NCBI GenBank assembly: GCA_000708835.1 | Contig: DF237237.1 | Span: forward strand, 56,262-110,750 | DNA from: Klebsormidium nitens | Taxonomy: Eukaryota > Streptophyta > Klebsormidiophyceae > Klebsormidiales > Klebsormidiaceae | Reading direction: 5' to 3' | DNA: 54,489 bases | Shown here: positions 46,747 through 54,489 of the stretch, in pieces | Layout of the letters: each line of letters opens with the position of its first letter | Numbering within the stretch: the stretch's first letter is position 1 | Translations under genes and position numbers: made by a program | Notes under the pieces: model-generated | Seen by the model: the letters and a program-made list of their open reading frames with translations, nothing else | Databases searched by the model: none | What the model was told of the DNA's origin: nothing

Positions 46747-47010
46747 CGGTTAAGGTCCGTACAGAAACTTACAATTCCTATACGGGAACCAATTGGGAAT
46801 GAAACCTATGTTGAGAACCATATGGAACCTTATGGACCTTTATATAGGTAATCATTCCATACCGTTCCTATATCCGTTTTTGCATGGTTCCTTTATAAAA
46901 TGTTGCATAGGCCCGGTACGGGTTACATGTAGTGTTCCGCATGGGCTTTTAACCGATATAGACTCGTATATGTGCATTATAAGGATTGTATATAGGATTC
47001 GTACATCAAC
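46747..47010. repeat. Short inverted motifs (GGAACC/GGTTCC, CCATA, TATAGG)
   Basis: Variants of GGAACC and its complement GGTTCC, CCATATGGAACC, TTCCTATA and TATATAGG recur in both orientations over about 260 bp. No single long inverted repeat is visible. Such dispersed short motifs in both directions are a feature of the subterminal zones of CACTA-type DNA transposons; that reading is inference. Confidence 0.5.
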
Positions 47011-47262
47011 GTTTGGACACTGAACAGTTCGTCTACATGTCGGACGCATGTTCCGAGTTGTACATTCATTGAGACGGACGTCGAGACCGCGCCGTACTTT
47101 TACATACCCTTAGTCACATTCCATCATCTCAGATCGTCGTAGATCAGAATGGATATTGAAGACGGAAAGCAGATGAACAATAGCGTCACAATGTTATTTC
47201 GATGCAAATAATCAGCGGACCAAATTGAGCTCATCTAGTAATTCGCAAATTGTTCACTGAAC

Positions 47263-50200
47263 CTAAGGACCTGGCTGGCTGAGATTTACTTGCCCCGACA
47301 TTATCATTGCGAGTACCTTCGACACAATTTGCGGATCAATTGCTGCGGGCTGGCCACCCGGGTTGCCAGGAGTGCTGACCGATGGCTGAGGCACGTTTAC
47401 ATGTTGCGGAGTCAGCGGTGTCCTGACGCTGCTGCCTGAAGTGCTCAAATTGTTCGGCGCAGTGCCTGGTGGGGACAGGCCATCCACCTCATCCTCCCCG
47501 TTCATAAATAGGGACGGCTCCGGAGCTCGGATGAACGTGTACTCGGTCCCCGCAGCGAATGCGTCGACTTCCGACTGGAGCTTCTTGAGGCACGCCTCGT
47601 AGTGCAAAGCCATGCCTCCATCGTTGGGCAGCCTATCGGAAGGCGCACGGTTCTCAGCCGGATTCCCAATGACGATGTCGATCTGCAAAGAGAGTCGAAC
47701 TGAATCAAAGAGATGTTTGCTTGAGCCCCCGTATGATCTTCAACTAGGCGCTTTCTAAATCCAACAAGGGCCAGGAAAACAACGTTGAATTTCAAGATTG
47801 GAAGACAAACGACAGACGCGCAAAGTTTGGGCAACGGGTGTGTCGTCCTTAGGTGCATCTTCAGAACTGAGTCCGCCTTTTCGATTAACGAGTCCAGATA
47901 TGTAACAGATAGATCTCTAAAGCAGATACGTGTAAGTCGGATGAAGGTTTATGGGCCCAGTAAGGGCAGATCGCTTCTTGGATCGAGGCGAGATCTGCGA
48001 GCATTACTGCGTGCTACAAACGACAAAACGAACTGCATTCCGATTCCGTTTCGTGTGTGAAGACGTTTAGCCACCAGCTCGGGTTCAGAATCCCAAGTTC
48101 TTGCATCAGATAAACTCCCGCTAGCTCCATTGGATTCCGTCGACTTTGTATATATGGAACTTAATATCAGATGGATCAATATCCTGCCGATGAGAGGCAG
48201 TCTACGGGCAGCAACACCAAAACCTTCAGTTGAACATGAAGGTCACGGCAACAGAGTCCAATTCTGTGTTGGCAAAACTTGAAGACGGCAAAAGCTTACC
48301 ACGGCAACCACAATGGCAGCTTGCTGAATGAACACACGCAGCTCGTCCACCCGCTCATTCCAGTTTCGGAGGAAGACATGGCCGATGACCTTCTTCACAC
48401 GGATGTCACCGAAGGGGTCACCATGTCGGACGCGAAAGCCGTCCCCTAGAGCAAGAGCAACCATTCAGAATCAGGACGGTCGAGCATCCAGCCCATCTCA
48501 ACGGATCGAGCTAACAATTCCAGAGGTCACTCGAGAAATCAACTGACGCCTTAGAGTCAATCCCGGCTGGAAACCTTCCGGATCAGGGACACCTCGCAAG
48601 TAATCTGTAATTATAGCTAGAGACCAAAGCTGACATCTGGTGCGGGATGTAGGCACGAAGACGGACGGTGCACATGCTAAAGGATCTGGCCCCTTAGTGT
48701 CTTGATTGTCTTGGCGCTCTTCCTTCTGTAATACCAACACTTGAATCAATAACCATTTATAAACTCCAGACCCGAGATAAATGTATCAAGGAGAGAAAGC
48801 AGACAGGTCAACGCTTACCCTGCAGAGGTGCAATGTCAGTTAGGAAGCCGTTGTAGTCCACCTTCGGCTTCCGGATCTCGTACACACCATAGAGATGATG
48901 TTTCACCTTCTTCACCACCTCCGACCGCTGCTGCATCTGCTTGGTGGAAGCCGCCTGCCACAGGTCGCCGTGATTGGCTACCCAGCCCACGGACCAGTCG
49001 TAGTCGTCCTTTGGTACTTTGAGCAGGACGCGGGTCACCTTGGCGATGGGGTCGACCGCGGTGTAGAAGCCGCCTTCGGAGCACCCGCTCTCAAACACAG
49101 CGTGGACAGCTCTCCCGATGGTTTTCTGTGGAGCGGCATGATAGAAAAAAAGGACTCTCACATCCCAGCGTTTGGGAGGTATTGAGAAAGTGACAAAAAG
49201 GAAGCACTATAATTCAAATTGAAGTGCGGTCTTGAACCGAGTGGAACCTAAACGTCAATTCAACGCAATCAGAAGATTTGTACTCCTCGCAGAGTGAAAG
49301 CTCCAAGTGCTCCCCTGAAAAGCAAGTCCGCAGTGAAAAGTGGTCCTCTCACAAGGGTGGGGGTTTCGCCACTTCTGCTGGCTTGGCTTAGATTATTGTA
49401 CACTTGATCGATAACCTTCGTGCCACCACCAGAACTTTGTCGCTCCAAGAAGATACATCTGGAAACCCATACCTTCAGTACTATGTGGTACATGAAAACT
49501 CAGAAATCTGAGCAAATCTGTGCTTTTGAAACCAGCTTGATTTGGGGCACATTTGCAAAAGCCCTCTGACCTATACAATAAGAAACAGCCTACACCTGCA
49601 TTTCAAAATGTCCAAAATTTACTTGATCAAGGCCATCATGATAAGTAACCTTGACTGTCAACTCACAAATGTCTTTGGTGTGCTGTACTTGTTCGGGGCT
49701 CCGCTGTTGCCGGTGCTCGGTGGGGGAAGACCAGATGGCGCAGCTACGCTTGCACGTCCGCCTTGGAGAGCACCTTGCATTGCCTGCGTGACCATGGCCT
49801 GAATTGCTGGCAATAGGTCAGCTGCTCCTCCAGAGGGCATCTGGAGAGCTGCCAAGCTCAGCGCAGGCGCGAGGCTCTGTGGCATTCCGAAGGGCACTAG
49901 AGCTGTCGAGGGAGCATACTGGGTGCTTTGCATCGCCAGCAGCTCCTTCTGCAGCCTGATCTTCTCCTGCATCTGCAGGATCTGGCTGCTGGACGTCACC
50001 GCCCCTGGAGCTCCACGCTTGAGCGCGCTCTTCTTAAAGGCCTTCTTTCCGGGTGTCTTCTTCTTTTTGGAGCTCGGGTCTTTTGAGGAGCCTGCATATG
50101 TCAGCCTGTGCAATGCGTGAATTTATGGTACTCATACAATGTACAAAATACTGTATGCAACTCTTGGAAGATAAGTTGAAGTTGTGCTCGACCAAGAAGA

Positions 50201-51046
50201 CGGAACTGACAGCAAGCAGCATTCTTTCCGGGCCTCTGAACTTTGTGCAGGTCTAGAGCCCTCTTGCATTGTCTGCACTGAGCAAAAATAGTGGCCCAGC
50301 AAAGAGCTTGTCCGGATATATGCAGGAGCTGGGATTGAAGCAAGTCTCAGTCTTCCTCCTTACGATGACATACTCTTAGGTTTCAGAGAGCAGCATGGCG
50401 TTGTGTACTTGCCCGGATTGGAGCGAAAAAGAAGCGTAAGACAACTCTGCGGCAAAGACAAGAAAGAAACCAGCACAATCGTCAGAAAGGGAAACCAAGT
50501 ATCTCAAATACGAAGAACTCGTCAGAAGCCAACCCAAAACCGCCCTTGCTGTGATAGGGTACTTGCCTGACTTCCCTTCTTGCGCACATAATCATCACCC
50601 CCAGCTGGCAGGCTTGCATCATCGCGCTGTTGGCTCTTCTCTCTCGCTTCTGCTAGGATCTTCTCAAGTGATGGCAGTCTGTCCGCTGAACTCCTTCCCC
50701 TTGTACCTGATTGCTCGCCCTCCTCCGCTTCCTTGCCTTCCTCTTCCTCCTCCTCTTCATCCTCCTCCTCCTCCTCTTCATCGTCGTCATCGTCGTCCTC
50801 CCCATCCTCCTCGTCATCATCCTCGTCATCATCCTCGCTGTCATCTTCCACATCCTCTGGCTCTTTTTTGGTTCCAGTCTTGACGAACCTTCTGCAAGGT
50901 GGACTACGCCGGCTCTGTTCTTCTCCCTCATCGTCATCATCATCAATCCTTTGCTTTTTCTTTTTTCCTCCTTGTGCAACATCACCATACCCTTCATCTT
51001 CCAGATGCTTTGGAGGTCTCCGGTCTCTCTTGCCACCTGTAGGCAT
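47263..51046 (-). CDS. Unrecognised 593-residue protein with acidic and basic tracts
   Basis: Function unknown. Exons: 51046-50563, 50091-49667, 49125-48819, 48445-48300, 47682-47263. They total 1782 nt and all phases agree (1, 0, 1, 0). The N-terminal exon has a Lys/Arg-rich start (KRDRRPPK, KKKKQR), then a run of about 50 mostly Asp/Glu residues, then SLEKILAEAREKSQQ. Exon 2 opens with KKKKTPGKKAFKKSALKR and turns into an Ala/Gln/Pro/Leu-rich helical segment. Exons 3 and 4 form the most conserved-looking globular part (AVHAVFESGCSEGGFYTAVD, DYDWSVGWVANHGDLW, GDPFGDIRVKKVIGHVFLRN). Exon 5 is Pro/Ser/Thr-rich. Composition suggests a nuclear protein that binds nucleic acid or chromatin. It is transcribed away from the transposase gene 1.1 kb to its right and could be an accessory gene of that element. 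Confidence 0.7.
50733..50832 (-). repeat. Imperfect GAG/GAT trinucleotide tract coding Asp/Glu run
   Basis: On the plus strand this reads as CTCCTCCTC/ATC repeats; on the coding minus strand it specifies the acidic stretch of the unknown protein. Mixed GAG/GAA/GAT/GAC codons show that the acidic character, rather than a pure microsatellite, has been kept. Confidence 0.8.
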
Positions 51047-51536
51047 GGTGACTGCGACTGCGAGGATGTCAACAGAGCTTGATGATGAGTGAAGGCTATT
51101 AACAGCGCCTGGGGCCTGTTTGAGGGGGATGCTTGTCGAAACTTTGCGCTCAGGACCTTTTCTGTTTAGAGAAGGTAGCTCACAAGGAACCTGTGAAGTT
51201 TTGAAGAGCTCAGGAGGACGACTGAATGACCAAGAATTTTGAATCCAAGCCCGAACCCGCTCCCGCTCCAGCAAGGTGTCAAAAAGGCCCGCGTGACAGG
51301 ACTCGATTTAGAACTGGAATTCTCTTGGTAGGGCCTCACGGGTTCCAGGACAATGCTTTCTAAATTACCGGTCGATTGGCCTCCAAACTCTCAAACAGAT
51401 TTGAATTTGCCCTTGCCTGAATTTGCAGGGGGCGCTCATCGTGGATTCCAAACCCTCCATACATCGACGGCCATCAACTTCTGAGCAAAACCCGATATAG
51501 GAGGACTGCGGCACAGCAGCTGAACTGCCGGCGGCC

Positions 51537-51588
51537 CGGCCGCGATAATTAGGCCGCGGCCGCCCCGGTCACATTTTTTTTTTTTTTT
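51537..51588. other. GC-rich hairpin followed by T15 run
   Basis: CGGCCGCG (51537-51544) and CGCGGCCG (51555-51562) form an 8-bp stem with a 10-nt loop, and 15 T residues follow at 51574-51588. Read on the minus strand the T-run is an A-tract that could be the 3' tail of a retroposed RNA; on the plus strand it resembles a pol III stop. Neither reading is supported by other evidence. Confidence 0.5.
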
Positions 51589-51632
51589 GACACTCATATT
51601 CAAGCGCTACATGAGCATCGGACTAAGACACA

Positions 51633-51916
51633 GTATACCGTAGTGGCACGGGAATTCGCGGGAAAATAATCCGAAAAGGAGCGACGCGAAAAAAACGGTA
51701 AAATGCGGACCCAGTCCGCGAAAATGTCGAGAAATTAGAGACTGACAGCAGCAAGCAGAAAAGGCCTAAAATTAAGCAAATAAGCCCTAGTTTGGGTGCT
51801 TATAGGCTGACCGCGAAAATGTGAAAAATTGCTCAAGTTGCCCGCAAAAATGTAAAAAGATCGAAAATAATCATTCGCGGCGCCAGACCGCGAATTCCCG
51901 TGCCACTACGGTATAC
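51633..51916. mobile_element. MITE, 284 bp, with 29-bp perfect terminal inverted repeats
   Basis: GTATACCGTAGTGGCACGGG and the next nine bases (51633-51661) are exactly inverted at 51888-51916. Flanks read CA-G-TATACC on the left and GGTATA-CAG on the right, so either TA (Tc1/mariner-like) or a 3-bp CAG is the target duplication. The interior is AT-rich, with three spaced copies of a CCGCGAAAATGT-like motif (51716, 51811, 51842) and no reading frame. It sits between the divergent unknown gene and the transposase. Perfect repeats imply a fairly recent insertion. Confidence 0.8.
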
Positions 51917-52150
51917 AGTCTAGACTGGCTCGACAACACTTGACCATTTGTCAACTGGCTCAACTGAGCTTTAGAGGTCTTCTTCGATCAAAGGCGCATT
52001 GCTCTGGTGAATGGGTGCCCAGAGATTGGATCTGCGCAGATCGCTGTGGGTGGAGCTGCAAAGCAAAGATTGAGGGCTTGCACTTGTTCTTAGGGGCGCT
52101 GCGTTCAGTTCACCTCCCTTATATATCACTTGGTAAAGGTCAGTTACACC

Positions 52151-54489
52151 ATGTTTGATTGCATCTGTGGTTCAGCTTTTCCTACGGTGCAGCAGCTTAG
52201 CAACCACCGCCGTAGTAGCACACGGTGTGGTGCTCAAAACCTAGCCAAGCGCCCAAGGTTGGACTCAGCGGCTGCTCAAACCGTAAGGGCACAGCATTTG
52301 ACAAGTGGTCTTGCTGCAGGTCAATGGGGACCTCCTCCGCTGGCTGCAGGCAGCCCAGGCATGCCAGCATTTGAGCAGTTTGCAGATCCGCCGAGCGTAA
52401 TCTCGATTGAGCAGCATTCTCGATTTCAGGACGCACTTGATGGTTATGAAGATCCGCTGCCAATGTCCGCAGGGAACGGCGGCGTGCCTCTTCAGGATCA
52501 GAGCTGCTCTTCAGCTCCTGCGCTGGGAGCCTTTAATCCAAGCAAAGCGATGCTGGATTTTCTTACAAATGCCTGCCAGGGCAGAGGGCTCTCCAACTCG
52601 GACATTGACTGGTTGCTGGGGATCATTTTCCATCCCGACTTCGACAGGACAGAACTGAGGTTTCGAAATGCAAAAGAGTTTCGCAAGTTCCAAGACGGCC
52701 TCCAGGCGATTCAGAATGCCATGGCAGCAATGGAGCTGGACGGTTTGGTGCCAGATGAGAAGGTAAGCTGCGGATCTGATACTACAAGTTGTCACTGCAG
52801 TTTGCGTGGAAATCATGCTGCTCAATAGGTATCACCTAGGTATCACCTTTTCAGTGTTTGCATGAACACTCATGCTTTTGGTACTTGAAGTGTCTCATGT
52901 CTGCAAAGTATTTTAGCTCGGTCGTTGGTTCTTCCGGGCGTCCGCCAATGCAGATTTTCGTTTTGTGGGCAGGGGTGGTATTCTCGGAACATGAGACAGG
53001 ACGGCGATCACCAAGACCTTATTTTCCGGTGGAGAAACCCTGTTGAGGTGGTCCGGAAGCTTTACGGCAATCGTCGGTTCCGGGGGGCATTTAAAGTATA
53101 CGCCAGGCCTATCTATAACAGGGAAGGAAAGAGATGTTTTACCGATGCGGCTTCCGCAGGTTGGTGGCTTCGCTTGCAGGTAAAAATTGTTGGACAAGCA
53201 CTCCTGGTTCCACCATGCAGAAGTTTGCTCTGATTGCGTTGAGCCACTTTTCTGGTCCTACGAATGTACTGCGCATTGTCTGAAGTGCGTAAAGCCACTC
53301 GCAACAGTCTTAAAAGTTCTTGTCATGATTTGTCGCTATTGCCTTCCTTATGTGCTTTGGATCGTCCCCATTGGTTGGGAGACCTCCTATTGCATGAGGT
53401 CAGCACGTGTGTGCGACAGAGTCTCCTGTCGCTTTCCTCTGAGTACTTGCTGCAAAATCTTAACTTACAAGGGTTTAATGCGCAGGAAAGGATCGATGGC
53501 GTCGTCGCTGCGGTCGCTATGTACAGCGACCCAACTGCAGTATCAGGTGACATGAGTGTAACAGGGTGGCCGGTCACCCTGACAATCCGGAACATCGGTT
53601 CATCGGTGCAGCACCGCGGGGAGTACGCCGTCTTGGTGGGGGTTGTATCGCAGCTCCAAGAGCTCCCAGAGTTCGGTGCGTCACTGTCAACTGGATACTT
53701 TTCGCAAACTAATGGAAGACCTTGAAGATTGCTAAGTTGCATCTGAGCATTGTCAGCCTGCACATGGCAAGTTTTTCCATTGAGCTTTTGCTCCTTTGTC
53801 AAGATCTTACCAAGTATTGGCTGCAGCCTGGCCATGCTGTCAAGGTCTGATCCCTTTGCTTCTCTGCTCTCAGGATTCATTGCATCCTCGCGCGCTTTCA
53901 AGGAGCGGCGCTCAACCCTCCTGTGGCAGTGCGAAACACAGATCTTGGCTCTCTTGAAAGCCGCCAGCTCAAGGTCAGTAACACGGTGATCAGGGGTTTT
54001 TCGGACGAATTTTTCCTGAAAGAAGTGGAGGGTGCGAGGACTGCATCGTCAGTCCAGCCACGGGCGTTAAACTACTACTTTGATCAGGGATCTGTTGAAC
54101 ATACTGATGTGGAGGTGGAAGCAAAGTTATCATTCTTGGAGCAAATGGTCAATTCTGGTTCTCAACACCACTGCCTATTCACCAGGTTTTCTTGGCGTTC
54201 GCAGAGGTGTCTTCATGCGAGACCCCTGGGGCGTCCTTCGTAAGGTGTACCCGGGGCTTTACTCGTACAGTTGTGATCTCCAGGAGGCCTACAAGCTCGG
54301 CGTTGTCAAAAGCGGTCGGTGCCTTGACTGTCTGGTTCCTCCGAGCGAGTTGAACGACCTGGAGGGCCGATGGCCCGAGAGATCGGAGGCCTTCATGGGC
54401 AGGGTGGTGGCAGCGTGTACCGCTGCTCTAGAAGAACGAGAGCCGGGGGTGGTTGGTGTGACGATTCGAGTCTATGAATCTTCATATCG
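52151..54489 (+). CDS. Plavaka-like DNA transposase (3' partial)
   Basis: Probable transposase of a Plavaka-type cut-and-paste DNA transposon. Exons: 52151-52762, 52973-53179, 53486-53675, 53874-53973, 54205 to the window end; phases agree (0, 0, 1, 2). The N-terminus has a short zinc finger (C-I-C-G, then LSNHRRSSTRC) as in fungal Plavaka proteins. Exon 2 has the family pattern of an aromatic/basic helix then YARPIYN and A-G-W-W. Exon 3 carries A-M-Y-S-D-P-T, whose Asp is the likely first catalytic acid of the RNase H fold, followed by W-P-V-T-L-T-I-R-N-I. Exon 5 has V-Y-P-G-L and the C-L-D-C-L-V-P-P cysteine pair seen in the family. The remaining catalytic acids lie beyond the edge. No internal stop is seen, so the gene may be intact. 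ATG 52151 is the first in-frame Met before the finger. Confidence 0.8.

Larger units (their letters stand above)
45104..47262. other. Gene-poor gap between FAD6 and the unknown minus-strand gene
   Basis: Besides the repeat blocks listed separately I see no convincing gene. On the plus strand, 45235-45404 followed by 45478-45534 can be spliced with good GT and TTCCTCGCAG signals into a short Ala-rich frame ending FNRRSPR-stop, but no family or start codon supports it. A minus-strand frame ending at 45740 (KWVAWMRWQPLDEMRMPLN) looks protein-like but is isolated and may be a relic. The FAD6 promoter should lie at the left end. Confidence 0.4.
51047..52150. promoter_or_regulatory. Divergent intergenic region of unknown gene and transposase
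   Basis: About 1.1 kb separates the two divergent starts and must hold both promoters. It contains the hairpin/T-run and the MITE listed separately. TTATATAT at 52119-52126 is TATA-like but lies only about 25 bp before the transposase ATG, so it would imply a near-absent 5' UTR. Confidence 0.4.

Overview
This window is nuclear DNA of a photosynthetic eukaryote, most likely a green alga. The evidence is many short introns with GT-AG and some GC-AG borders, GC-rich exons whose acceptors are mostly TGCAG, a plastid omega-6 desaturase with a transit-peptide-like N-terminus, and a Ser-Pro-rich (hydroxyproline-rich-glycoprotein-like) surface protein. I cannot fix the class or species from sequence alone. 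No rRNA, credible tRNA or CRISPR array was seen.

Layout: (1) 2-16389 (+) is a giant single-pass membrane protein, cut by the left edge. It has a Ser-Pro stalk, 20 filamin-type Ig repeats, two IPT/TIG domains, about three cadherin-like domains, one TM helix and a short tail; 29 visible exons join into one frame of 3171 residues. A 282-bp MITE lies in one intron. (2) 17945-26241 (-) is an HLTF/RAD5-type HIRAN-SNF2-RING ATPase. (3) 26687-38325 (+) is a KDM5/JARID1 histone H3K4 demethylase with 31 exons, interrupted by a one-base frameshift at a C9 run. Genes 2 and 3 are head to head over 445 bp and probably share a promoter. (4) 39369-39880 is a 5'-truncated non-LTR retrotransposon relic. (5) 41018-45103 (-) is FAD6, complete in 10 exons (416 residues). 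(6) 45104-47262 is gene-poor and carries two blocks of short palindromic or inverted motifs. (7) 47263-51046 (-) is an unrecognised 593-residue, 5-exon protein with acidic and basic tracts. (8) 51047-52150 holds a GC hairpin with a T15 run and a 284-bp MITE with 29-bp inverted repeats. (9) 52151-54489 (+) is a Plavaka-like DNA transposase running off the right edge.

How the genes relate: genes 2 and 3 are chromatin and DNA-damage-tolerance factors whose divergent arrangement suggests co-expression. FAD6 makes polyunsaturated plastid lipids and has no functional link to its neighbours. Everything right of about 45.5 kb looks like mobile-element territory. The unknown gene 7 and the divergent transposase may be two genes of one large element, analogous to the two-gene CACTA transposons; this is inference.

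Exon borders were set by hand from splice consensus, reading-frame phase and domain continuity. For the surface protein, FAD6 and gene 7 the summed exon lengths are exact multiples of three. For KDM5 the sum is one base over, which locates the frameshift. The last exon of the HLTF gene and the 5' end of the surface protein are not resolved.
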